A stretch of DNA of 64,000 nt from Lachnospiraceae bacterium (GTDB lineage: Bacteria; Bacillota; Clostridia; Lachnospirales; Lachnospiraceae): positions 248,001 through 312,000 of the forward strand of contig JAGBBV010000030.1 in the NCBI GenBank assembly GCA_017938315.1. Reading direction: 5' to 3'. The notes beneath the pieces are model-generated. The model was not told the DNA's origin. It did no database searches and worked only from the letters and a program-made list of their open reading frames with translations. The position numbers and the translations under genes are program-made. Positions 52,237 to 60,590 of the stretch are shown here, one piece after another (position 1 is the stretch's first letter; the number at the start of each line of letters is the position of its first letter).

Positions 52237-54708
52237 ATGAGTTTTTTGAACCATAAGAGTAAAAAAAGAAAAGTTCAGAGATCAAAAGATATAGAGTGGA
52301 TGGACTTCGATGTAGACGAAGAATACGACTACGAGGAAGACGATGAATACTACGCTGAAGACGACGGCGGGTATTACGAAGAAGATGAATACTACGGCGA
52401 TGAAGACGGCGAGTACTACGAAGATGAAGAATACTATGCTGAGGACGACGGCGGGTACTACGAAGATGAAGGATACTATGCTGAGGACGACGGCGGGTAC
52501 TATGAAGATGAAGAATACTATGCTGATGAAGATGAAGAGTATTATGCCGATGAAGACGATGAGTATTACGAAGATGACGGATACTATGAGGAGGAGCCTA
52601 CGGGCTTTAGGAAAGTAATTGCATTCTTTACCAATATGAGTGCCGTTGACCACATCACACTTTTTATGGGGGTTGTGATTTTACTGGTTGCCGGAACGGT
52701 GGGAGTGGTAATGCTTGGCAATAAGTTAAATGCAGATCAGATTGCTACTTTTGCAGAGGTTGGTGTGGGAATGGAAGATATTCCCGTTATCGGTGAAAGT
52801 GGATTGCTTGCCATTGCAGATGCCCAGCTTGCCAAAGAAATTGCGGCAGGAATGACAGAGGAAGAGCCGGTAGTAGAGGAAGTAAATGGAAAGACAACTG
52901 TCACACTGAATATGACCTCTATCCAAAAAGACTTAAAGATTAAATTTACCAATAAAAAATCAGGAAAGTTAGTGCCAAATATTTCTTTTGAAGTAGAAAT
53001 CACCAAACCTTCAGGGGATACTTATCAGATGAAGGATGATGATAAGGATGGTATTATTTATCAGAAAGATATTGAACCGGGAAAATATGAAGTGGCAATT
53101 GTGGGACCGGAAGACTTAGAGGATTATACCTTTAGTACTGAGCCGGTGTCCATCACCGTCCGTGATACCATTGAATATAAAAAGGTAGAAATTGCAGACG
53201 AAATCAAGACAGAAGCTCAGGTAAATGTGGCGGTGGAAGATACGAAGGTGAATGAAACCGTGGTGGAATCTGTCAATACGGATACCGTAGAGTGGGTAGA
53301 ATCTACCAAGACCTTGATTGAAGGAACAGAAGAGACCATAGAAAGCTATGAAAAGGTTGATAAGAAGAACATTGTGGATCCCACAGAAAAGGCTGCTATA
53401 GGCTTCCGCCTGCTGACAGCACCGGATGGACCGGAGCCTACCCAGGAGCCGGAACCCACAGAGGAACCCACACCGGAACCAACAGAGGAACCGGAGCCTA
53501 CCCAGGAGCCGGACCCCACTCAGGAGCCGGATCCCACAGAGGAACCGAAGCCGACAGAAGCCCCCACAGTAGCTCCAACGGAAAGCCCTGCGGCAACACC
53601 CACGGCAGCACCTACGGCAAGCCCAACAGCAACCCCAGCGGCAACACCCACGGCAGTGCCTACGACAACCCCTACAGCAAGTCCTACGGCAACGCCTACA
53701 GGAAGTCCTACAGCAACGCCTACGGGAAGTCCTACAGCAACACCTACAGCAACCCCTACGGCAGCGCCTACAGCGACACCCACGGCAACACCTACAGCGA
53801 AACCCACGGAACATCCTGCTAAGACAGATACAAAGAGCAATTTAAAGACCACTTCCGGGGAAAAACTTTATGTAAAGGGCAGTGACGGAAAATTCAGGGA
53901 AGCAAAATATGCGGATTACTTTAATGGAGACATTAAATCCTTCTATAAAAAAGTAACAAAGACTACCGGTGAATACCGTTACACAGGATGGCAGACCATA
54001 GACGGTTCTACGTACTTTTTTGATAAAAACGGAAATAAGGTAACAGGGGAACAGGTTATCCAGGGTGCAAAATATAACTTTAATGCCAACGGCGTACTTG
54101 ACAGCGGTTCCGGAAACTTAGGTATTGACGTTTCTAAGTGGAACGGAAATATTGACTGGAATGCAGTGAAAAATAGTGGAGTTTCCTATGTTATCATCAG
54201 ATGCGGATATCGTGGTTCAACAACAGGAGCTTTGATTGAAGATCCCACCTTTAAGAAAAATATCCAAGGTGCACAGAATGCAGGCCTTAAGGTAGGAATT
54301 TATTTCTTTACCCAGGCGATGAATGAAGTGGAGGCAGTGGAAGAAGCGTCCATGGTACTCAGCTTAATCAAAGGCTTTAATATCACATACCCGGTATTTC
54401 TCGACGTAGAAGCCAGTCATGGCCGTGCAGATGCTATTAATCCGGCTACCAGAACAGCAGTGTGTAAGGCTTTCTGCCAGACAATCCAGAATTCCGGTTA
54501 TAAGGCAGGTATTTATGCAAATAAGACATGGTTTGAAAGTTACATGGATACACCAAGCCTGACAGGATATAAACTGTGGCTTGCCCAGTATGCGGCAGCA
54601 CCCACATATTCACGTACCAGATATGATATGTGGCAATACTCCTCTAAGGGAAAAGTGACCGGTATAAACGGAAATGTAGATATGAATATCAGTTACATGG
54701 GATACTAA
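52237..54708 (+). CDS. Membrane-anchored GH25 lysozyme with acidic Tyr-rich N-terminal tail
   Basis: 823-residue wall hydrolase. Order: a short basic start (1-16), an acidic tyrosine-rich repeat region (about 20-120, 14-residue repeats), one helix (about 139-161) placing the repeats inside the cell, an outside linker with a beta-sandwich of Cna type (about 225-300), a Pro/Thr-rich repeat (about 398-528), a wall-binding-type repeat (GWQTIDGSTYFFDKNGNKV, about 585-610) and a GH25 domain (627-823). The catalytic residues are visible: D631 in GIDVSKW and D723/E725 in FLDVEAS. GH25 cuts the MurNAc-GlcNAc bond in peptidoglycan. AAGGAG precedes the ATG. The acidic cytoplasmic part is very unusual for this family. 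The gene directly precedes rmlB. Confidence 0.9.
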   Translation: MSFLNHKSKKRKVQRSKDIEWMDFDVDEEYDYEEDDEYYAEDDGGYYEEDEYYGDEDGEYYEDEEYYAEDDGGYYEDEGYYAEDDGGYYEDEEYYADEDEEYYADEDDEYYEDDGYYEEEPTGFRKVIAFFTNMSAVDHITLFMGVVILLVAGTVGVVMLGNKLNADQIATFAEVGVGMEDIPVIGESGLLAIADAQLAKEIAAGMTEEEPVVEEVNGKTTVTLNMTSIQKDLKIKFTNKKSGKLVPNISFEVEITKPSGDTYQMKDDDKDGIIYQKDIEPGKYEVAIVGPEDLEDYTFSTEPVSITVRDTIEYKKVEIADEIKTEAQVNVAVEDTKVNETVVESVNTDTVEWVESTKTLIEGTEETIESYEKVDKKNIVDPTEKAAIGFRLLTAPDGPEPTQEPEPTEEPTPEPTEEPEPTQEPDPTQEPDPTEEPKPTEAPTVAPTESPAATPTAAPTASPTATPAATPTAVPTTTPTASPTATPTGSPTATPTGSPTATPTATPTAAPTATPTATPTAKPTEHPAKTDTKSNLKTTSGEKLYVKGSDGKFREAKYADYFNGDIKSFYKKVTKTTGEYRYTGWQTIDGSTYFFDKNGNKVTGEQVIQGAKYNFNANGVLDSGSGNLGIDVSKWNGNIDWNAVKNSGVSYVIIRCGYRGSTTGALIEDPTFKKNIQGAQNAGLKVGIYFFTQAMNEVEAVEEASMVLSLIKGFNITYPVFLDVEASHGRADAINPATRTAVCKAFCQTIQNSGYKAGIYANKTWFESYMDTPSLTGYKLWLAQYAAAPTYSRTRYDMWQYSSKGKVTGINGNVDMNISYMGY
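52354..52593 (+). repeat. In-frame 42-bp tandem repeats, acidic/Tyr-rich
   Basis: Four 42-base units begin at 52354, 52396, 52438 and 52480, coding the 14-residue unit AEDDGGYYEDExYY; shorter 24-base units follow from 52522. Units at 52438 and 52480 are nearly identical, which suggests recent change in copy number. Confidence 0.85.
53431..53815 (+). repeat. In-frame Pro/Thr/Ala repeat
   Basis: Low-complexity coding repeat, first PEPTxEP type, then ATPTAxPTA type with many near-identical 12-base units. It forms a wall-spanning linker in the lysozyme. Confidence 0.85.
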
Positions 54709-54732
54709 AAATAAACAGAAACGGAGAAAGTT

Positions 54733-55818
54733 ATGAGAACTTATTTGGTAACAGGCGGAGCCGGATTTATCGGTTCAAACTACATTCATTACATGTTTAA
54801 AAAATATGACAACGAAATCAGAATTATCAATGTGGATGTGCTTACTTACGCAGGAAACCTTGAGAATTTAAAGGATGTAGAAAAGAGAGACAATTATACA
54901 TTTATAAAAGCAGATATCTGTGACAAAGAAGCCATTGCAAAAATATTTGCAGAGAATGACATTGACAGAGTGGTGCATTTTGCGGCAGAAAGCCATGTGG
55001 ACAGAAGCATCGAAACTCCGGAGGTATTTGTGCAGACAAACGTACTTGGTACAGCAGTTATGTTAAACTGCGCAAAAGCTGCATGGGAACTTCCCGACGG
55101 AAGCTTTAAAGAGGGAAAGAAATTTCTTCATGTATCAACGGATGAAGTGTATGGTTCCCTTCCCGATGACGAAAACGCGTTTTTCTATGAGACGTCACCT
55201 TATGATCCTCACAGTCCTTATTCTGCAAGTAAGGCAAGTTCCGATATGCTGGTAAAGGCATATATGGATACTTATAAATTCCCGGCGAATATCACCAATT
55301 GTTCCAATAATTACGGACCCTTTCAGTTCCCGGAGAAATTTATTCCCCTTATGATTAACAATGCCCTTCAGGGAAAGAATCTTCCCGTATACGGCGACGG
55401 CAAGAATGTGCGTGACTGGCTTTATGTGGAAGACCATGCAAAGGCAATTGACATGGTACAGGAAAAGGGAAAATTGTTTGAAACCTATAATGTAGGCGGA
55501 CACAATGAAAAGCAGAATATCGAAATTCTTCATATTATTTTGGATACCTTACAGGATATGCTTCCGGAAGGCGATCCCAGAAAAGAACTTGTCAGTGAAA
55601 AGTTAATTACTTATGTGGCTGACAGAAAAGGACATGACAGAAGATATGCCATTGCCCCGGATAAGATTAAAGCAGAAATCGGCTGGGAGCCTGAAACCAT
55701 GTTTAAGGAAGGCATCAGAAAAACCATCAAGTGGTATTTTGAAAATGAAGACTGGATGAAAAATGCAACCAGCGGAGACTATCAGAAATATTATGATGCA
55801 ATGTATAAAAATAGGTAA
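54733..55818 (+). CDS. rmlB: dTDP-glucose 4,6-dehydratase
   Basis: RmlB (RfbB), 361 residues, cytosolic, second step of dTDP-L-rhamnose synthesis: dTDP-glucose to dTDP-4-keto-6-deoxyglucose. The NAD-binding motif GGAGFIGS is at the N-terminus; HFAAESHVDRSI, the active-site STDEVYG and the YSASK Tyr/Lys pair are diagnostic, as are NNYGPFQFPEK and DRKGHDRRYAI. The length is normal. CGGAGAAAG precedes the ATG. It follows the lysozyme gene by 24 bases with no terminator, so both may be transcribed from 52156. It heads the rhamnan-type operon. Confidence 0.95.
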   Translation: MRTYLVTGGAGFIGSNYIHYMFKKYDNEIRIINVDVLTYAGNLENLKDVEKRDNYTFIKADICDKEAIAKIFAENDIDRVVHFAAESHVDRSIETPEVFVQTNVLGTAVMLNCAKAAWELPDGSFKEGKKFLHVSTDEVYGSLPDDENAFFYETSPYDPHSPYSASKASSDMLVKAYMDTYKFPANITNCSNNYGPFQFPEKFIPLMINNALQGKNLPVYGDGKNVRDWLYVEDHAKAIDMVQEKGKLFETYNVGGHNEKQNIEILHIILDTLQDMLPEGDPRKELVSEKLITYVADRKGHDRRYAIAPDKIKAEIGWEPETMFKEGIRKTIKWYFENEDWMKNATSGDYQKYYDAMYKNR

Positions 55819-55829
55819 GGAGTAACATT

Positions 55830-56723
55830 ATGAATGGAACAAAGGAAGCAGGAAAGATAAGTAATTTTTTTTCCAGATGCTTTAATTATGTCTATAGAAA
55901 AAAATATGAGAAATTAGTAAAACAGAAAATTGTCGGTGAAAGAAAAACAAGTATGTCAGATGATAATAAATATCCGATGTTCTGTGATATTGCATCTGAA
56001 AATAAAATGATTTTTAAAACTTTTCGCAGAAATTCAATATACAATGAAATTCTGGAGCATGTTACGCAAGAAGAGGGACAAAAGTATTTAGATATTATAA
56101 ATAACAACAAACTTGTGAAATTTGACGAAGCAGATTGGCAAAACTTTTGTTTGAACGATTTGTGTGGAAAACCATATATGTTCCCTTATGAGATAAATGG
56201 ACATATCACTGACATATCTCCGACAACAATGAGATATGCCAAAGTATTATCAGACATCATCACACTGTTTGACACAGAAAAGATTAATAAAGTGGCAGAA
56301 ATTGGAATTGGTTATGCCGGACAGTGCCGTATGCTGATGAGTTATATGAAAAATATTGAAAAATATAGTTTATATGATTTGCCTGAAGTCCTTAAACTGG
56401 CAAAACGATACCTTAATGAAGTGCATGACATTAGCAAAATTGAATTCATTGACGGAACAAATATTCAAAAAGAAGGCAAATATGATTTTGTTATTAGCAA
56501 TTATGCTTTCTCCGAATTGGTTCGTGAAGTTCAGGATATTTATTTGAAGAATGTAATTTTAAAAGCGAAGGCAGGGTATATCACATGGAATGCTCTTTCC
56601 CGCGATGTGCTAGATGGATATAGCGTTGAACAATTATTGGAGATAATTCCTGGCTCATCGGTTATTGATGAAAAACCCTTAACAGCTCCTGAAAATTGCA
56701 TTATTATTTGGGGAAATAAATAA
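55830..56723 (+). CDS. Putative sugar O-methyltransferase
   Basis: 297-residue SAM-dependent methyltransferase-like protein; KVAEIGIGYAGQCRML is motif I, followed by YSLYDLPEVLKLAKRYL and DFVISNYAFSEL. This pattern matches the putative sugar O-methyltransferase family of polysaccharide clusters. Its bases are more AT-rich than those of the flanking rml genes and it sits between rmlB and rmlA, which suggests a later insertion into the cluster. AAGGAG precedes the ATG. It may methylate a sugar of the exported polymer, perhaps rhamnose. Confidence 0.75.
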   Translation: MNGTKEAGKISNFFSRCFNYVYRKKYEKLVKQKIVGERKTSMSDDNKYPMFCDIASENKMIFKTFRRNSIYNEILEHVTQEEGQKYLDIINNNKLVKFDEADWQNFCLNDLCGKPYMFPYEINGHITDISPTTMRYAKVLSDIITLFDTEKINKVAEIGIGYAGQCRMLMSYMKNIEKYSLYDLPEVLKLAKRYLNEVHDISKIEFIDGTNIQKEGKYDFVISNYAFSELVREVQDIYLKNVILKAKAGYITWNALSRDVLDGYSVEQLLEIIPGSSVIDEKPLTAPENCIIIWGNK

Positions 56724-56748
56724 AGAAAATGTAGCGGAGGTATTTTAG

Positions 56749-57618
56749 ATGAAAGGTATTATTTTAGCAGGAGGATCCGGAACCAGACTATATCCCCTGA
56801 CAAAGGCTATCAGCAAACAGATTATGCCGGTTTATGACAAACCCATGATTTATTATCCTTTATCCACATTAATGCTTGCGGGAATCAGGGAAGTGCTCAT
56901 AATTTCCACACCCAGGGATCTGCCGGTGTTTGAAGAACTGTTAGGAGACGGAAGCCAGCTTGGTATGAAGTTTGCTTATGCAGTGCAGGAAGTGCCGAGA
57001 GGCCTTGCGGATGCCTTTATTATTGGTGCGGATTTCATCGGAGAAGACAGCGTTGCATTAGTTTTAGGTGACAATATTTTCTACGGACAGAGCTTTTCCA
57101 AGGTGCTTCGTGAAGTGGCAGGAAGAGAGAGCGGAGCTACCATTTTCGGATACTATGTGCGTGACCCCAGAGAGTACGGCGTAGTAGAATTTGATGAAAA
57201 CGGTAAGGCCCTTTCCATTGAGGAAAAGCCACAGCATCCTAAGAGCAATTATGCGGTGCCGGGACTCTATTTCTATGATAATGATGTAGTGGAAATTGCG
57301 AAGAACGTAAAACCCTCCGCAAGAGGTGAAATTGAAATTACAAGCATTAATAATGAATATTTAAGAAGAGGAACTCTCCGTGTAGAGACACTGGGAAGAG
57401 GCTTTGCATGGTTAGATACGGGAAATCATGATTCCCTTCTTGATGCGGCAGACTTTGTATCCGCTTTCCAGAAGCGTCAGGGTCTTTACATTTCTTGCAT
57501 TGAAGAAATCGCTTACAAGAGAGGATTTATTGATAAAGAACAGCTTTTAAAACTTGCTGAACCGCTGATGAAGACAGATTACGGTAAATATATGAAAGAA
57601 GTGGCAGAAGGTCTGTAA
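56749..57618 (+). CDS. rmlA: Glucose-1-phosphate thymidylyltransferase
   Basis: RmlA (RfbA), 289 residues, first step of dTDP-rhamnose synthesis: dTTP + glucose-1-phosphate to dTDP-glucose + pyrophosphate. The nucleotide-binding [34 protein letters not shown] and [20 protein letters not shown] are all there; [12 protein letters not shown] is the C-terminal signature. Length and motifs are normal. CGGAGG precedes the ATG. Separated from rmlB only by the O-methyltransferase. Confidence 0.96.
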   Translation: MKGIILAGGSGTRLYPLTKAISKQIMPVYDKPMIYYPLSTLMLAGIREVLIISTPRDLPVFEELLGDGSQLGMKFAYAVQEVPRGLADAFIIGADFIGEDSVALVLGDNIFYGQSFSKVLREVAGRESGATIFGYYVRDPREYGVVEFDENGKALSIEEKPQHPKSNYAVPGLYFYDNDVVEIAKNVKPSARGEIEITSINNEYLRRGTLRVETLGRGFAWLDTGNHDSLLDAADFVSAFQKRQGLYISCIEEIAYKRGFIDKEQLLKLAEPLMKTDYGKYMKEVAEGL

Positions 57619-57641
57619 AAAAGAAATAGGAGATAAAAGTA

Positions 57642-58208
57642 ATGGGAAAGATAACAGTAGAAACATGTGCGATTGAAGGACTCAAGGTCATTACCCCCAC
57701 AGTGTTTGGTGACAGTCGCGGCTATTTCATGGAAAGCTATAATTATAATGATTATAAAGAGGCAGGAATTGACCAGATTTTTGTGCAGGACAACCAGTCA
57801 TCATCCGTAAAAAATGTTTTAAGAGGACTTCATTTCCAGATAAATTATCCTCAGGACAAACTGGTAAGAGTGATTTCCGGTGAAGTTTTTGACGTGGCGG
57901 TGGATTTACGTCCCGGTTCTGCAACATACGGAAAGTGGTATGGAGTGGTACTTTCTGCGGAAAATAAAAAGCAGTTTTTTATTCCTAAGAATTTTGCACA
58001 TGGATTCGTAGTGCTTTCCGATTACGCAGAGTTTGCTTATAAATGTACGGACTTCTACCATCCCAATGATGAAGGAGGTCTTAAATTTGATGATCCGGAC
58101 ATTGGAATTGAATGGCCCATTGCTCCCGGAACAGAGCTTATTATGTCTGATAAGGATAAAAAATGGGGCGGCATCAAAGAATATACCCAAAGCAGAAAGA
58201 ATGGATAG
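57642..58208 (+). CDS. rmlC: dTDP-4-dehydrorhamnose 3,5-epimerase
   Basis: RmlC (RfbC), 188 residues, cupin-fold enzyme for the third step. FGDSRGYFMESYN, DNQSSSVKNVLRGLHFQ (catalytic His in GLHFQ) and FIPKNFAHGFVVLSD are typical. The final reductase RmlD is not in the window, so the route is completed elsewhere or beyond the right edge. AGGAGA precedes the ATG. Confidence 0.95.
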   Translation: MGKITVETCAIEGLKVITPTVFGDSRGYFMESYNYNDYKEAGIDQIFVQDNQSSSVKNVLRGLHFQINYPQDKLVRVISGEVFDVAVDLRPGSATYGKWYGVVLSAENKKQFFIPKNFAHGFVVLSDYAEFAYKCTDFYHPNDEGGLKFDDPDIGIEWPIAPGTELIMSDKDKKWGGIKEYTQSRKNG

Positions 58209-58214
58209 GTAGAG

Positions 58215-59246
58215 ATGAAAAATAATAAAGAAAAAAGTGGGGTATCCCGTCTGAAAAATATTCCGAGACCCCTTGGAATTGCAGTTTTCTATATTGTTTG
58301 TCTGCTTCTTGCGATTACCATACTGACACACAGTAATCCCCTGGCGCCGGACCAGCATACGGAAGCGTTAAAGAAATATTGTGCTTGTGCACTCCTTGCA
58401 CTGGCCTGCATTATTTTTGGAATTTATTATGACAGAATCTTTATTATTCCGAGAGAATTGTTTCAGAGCAGGGAGCTGATTTGGAAACTGGCAAAGAATG
58501 ATTTTAAAAAGCGGTATGCAGGTTCTTATCTGGGATTTGTGTGGGCACTTATCCAGCCGGTGGTGACTGTAGTGATGTACTGGATCGTGTTTGATGTGAT
58601 TTTCAACACGCGAAGTGAAATGGTAGCAAGTGGTGTGGAAGTTCCTTATGTGCTGTTTTTGACGGCAGGACTTGTGCCGTGGTTTTATTTTTCGGAAATG
58701 ATTACTAATGGTACAAATGCGCTCCTTGAATATAGTTATCTGGTAAAGAAGGTTGTGTTTAATATCAGTATCTTACCCATTATCAAGCTCATTGCGGCAA
58801 CCTTCATTCATATATTTTTCGTAGTGATTTTACTGGTTGTGGCAGCGATTTACGGATATTTCCCCACGATTAATATGCTACAGCTGATTTATTACAGCTT
58901 TTGTGCTTTTGTGCTGGTGCTTGCGGCAAGCTATTGCACCTGTGCAATTGTTGTCTTTTTCAGGGACTTGGCACAGATTATTAACATAGCCCTTCAGGTG
59001 GGCATGTGGGCAACTCCTATTCTTTGGAATATTGATATGTTCCATGACGATAAGGTGATTACGCTTCTTAAGCTAAATCCTCTTGTATATATAGTGAATG
59101 GATACAGGGAAGCAATTTACGGAAACAATTGGTTTTTTGACCATTTTTATTCTTCTACTTATTTTTGGATTTTCACGGTGACGCTGTTTTGCGTGGGAAC
59201 CTTGATATTTAAGAGACTGAAAGTACATTTTGCGGATGTAATGTAA
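58215..59246 (+). CDS. Polysaccharide ABC transporter permease (Wzm/TagG-like)
   Basis: 343-residue ABC-2 type permease for export of a completed, lipid-linked polysaccharide. The ABC-2 core starts about residue 80 (LIWKLAKNDFKKRYAGSYLG, a conserved cytoplasmic start) and has six helices, with MYWIVFDVIF and VPYVLFLTAGLVPW visible. The first 75 residues, with two additional helices, are an extension not usual in Wzm. It pairs with the ATPase downstream (18 bases) and with rml genes upstream, so it would export a rhamnose-containing polymer. Confidence 0.92.
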   Translation: MKNNKEKSGVSRLKNIPRPLGIAVFYIVCLLLAITILTHSNPLAPDQHTEALKKYCACALLALACIIFGIYYDRIFIIPRELFQSRELIWKLAKNDFKKRYAGSYLGFVWALIQPVVTVVMYWIVFDVIFNTRSEMVASGVEVPYVLFLTAGLVPWFYFSEMITNGTNALLEYSYLVKKVVFNISILPIIKLIAATFIHIFFVVILLVVAAIYGYFPTINMLQLIYYSFCAFVLVLAASYCTCAIVVFFRDLAQIINIALQVGMWATPILWNIDMFHDDKVITLLKLNPLVYIVNGYREAIYGNNWFFDHFYSSTYFWIFTVTLFCVGTLIFKRLKVHFADVM

Positions 59247-59264
59247 GCAGAAAAGGAAAGAAGC

Positions 59265-60590
59265 ATGGAAAACAAGAAAGAAATTGCCATACAGGTGGAA
59301 AATCTTGAAAAAGCCTATAAATTGTATGACAAGCCTTCGGACAGACTGAAAGAAGCCCTGATGCCCGGCAAAAAGAAAAAGTACAAAGAAAAGTATGCGC
59401 TAAAGGGTGTGGATATGACCATTTACAAAGGGGAGACAGTGGGAATTATCGGAACCAACGGTTCCGGAAAATCCACAATCCTTAAAATCATCACAGGAGT
59501 TTTAAACCCCAGTGGCGGTGATGTATATGTAAACGGACGTATCTCTGCACTGCTTGAACTTGGTGCCGGCTTTAATATGGAGTACAACGGTATTGAAAAT
59601 GTCTATCTAAATGGTACCATGATGGGCTTTTCCAAAAAAGAAATCGATGCAAAAATGGATGATATTTTAGGCTTTGCAGATATCGGAGACTATGTATATC
59701 AGCCGGTAAAAACTTATTCCAGTGGTATGTTTGTACGACTGGCTTTTGCTGTTGCCATCAACATTGAGCCGGAAATTTTGATTGTGGATGAGGCTCTCTC
59801 TGTAGGTGACGTCTTTTTCCAGGCAAAATGCTATCATAAATTTGAAGAATTTAAAGAGATGGGAAAGACCATCGTGTTTGTAAGCCATGATCTGAGCAGT
59901 ATCAGCAAGTACTGTGACAGGGTAGTGCTTTTAAACCAGGGTGTAAAACTTGGTGAAGGAAGCCCCAAAGAGATGATTGATACATACAAGCAGGTGCTTG
60001 TGGGACAGTATCAGCCGGATACACAGGATGATCATAACCTGCTTGATGATAAGGACATAGAAGCAGCTGCAGCAGCCTTAGCAAGCCATAAAAAGAAGGA
60101 ACCGCAGGAAGTAAATGCCAATGTGGTAAACCCTGAGCTTTTAGAGTATGGTACAAAGGCAGCTGTGATTGAAGAATATAAAATTACAGATGATGAGGGC
60201 AGAAATACCGGCGCTATCATGAAAGGAAAAGAATGCAGTGTCCACATGAAAGTGCGTTTCTTTGAGGATATCGAAGCTCCTATTTTTGCATTTACCATTA
60301 AAAATGTGAGAGGTGTGGAGATCACAGGCACCAATACCATGATTGAAAAAGCCTTTTTGTCTTCTGTGAAAGCAGGAAGCATAAAGGAAATTGTGTTTAC
60401 GCAAAAAATAGATTTACAGGGAGGGGAATATTTGCTTTCCCTTGGTGTTACAGGATTTGAAAAGGAAGAATTTCAGGTATATCACAGACTGTATGATGTG
60501 CTGAACATTACTGTGATTTCTGATAAAGATACCGTAGGTTACTATGATATGAATTCGCAGATAGAAGTAAAGGATGCGGGAGAAGAGTAA
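59265..60590 (+). CDS. Polysaccharide ABC transporter ATPase with Wzt-like cargo-binding domain
   Basis: 441-residue ATPase. Walker A GTNGSGKST (63-71), signature YSSGMFVRL (about 152), Walker B ILIVDEALSVGD, H-loop FVSHD. It is longer than simple TagH-type ATPases: after about residue 265 comes an additional beta-sandwich (about 300-441) of the Wzt C-terminal type that recognises the modified end of the polymer chain (VFFEDIEAPIFAF-like region and IDLQGGEYLLSLGV). It overlaps the next gene by TAATG. That gene encodes a WbdD-like chain-end enzyme, so the C-terminal domain probably reads its mark. Confidence 0.93.
   Translation: MENKKEIAIQVENLEKAYKLYDKPSDRLKEALMPGKKKKYKEKYALKGVDMTIYKGETVGIIGTNGSGKSTILKIITGVLNPSGGDVYVNGRISALLELGAGFNMEYNGIENVYLNGTMMGFSKKEIDAKMDDILGFADIGDYVYQPVKTYSSGMFVRLAFAVAINIEPEILIVDEALSVGDVFFQAKCYHKFEEFKEMGKTIVFVSHDLSSISKYCDRVVLLNQGVKLGEGSPKEMIDTYKQVLVGQYQPDTQDDHNLLDDKDIEAAAAALASHKKKEPQEVNANVVNPELLEYGTKAAVIEEYKITDDEGRNTGAIMKGKECSVHMKVRFFEDIEAPIFAFTIKNVRGVEITGTNTMIEKAFLSSVKAGSIKEIVFTQKIDLQGGEYLLSLGVTGFEKEEFQVYHRLYDVLNITVISDKDTVGYYDMNSQIEVKDAGEE

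Noticed and set aside
53560-53815. Short repeats as CRISPR array
   Set aside because: No unique spacers; they are in-frame coding repeats of 6-12 bases.
53520-53852. Minus-strand Gly/Val-rich ORF and Cys/Arg-rich ORF opposite the Pro/Thr repeat
   Set aside because: Low-complexity shadows of the lysozyme linker repeat.
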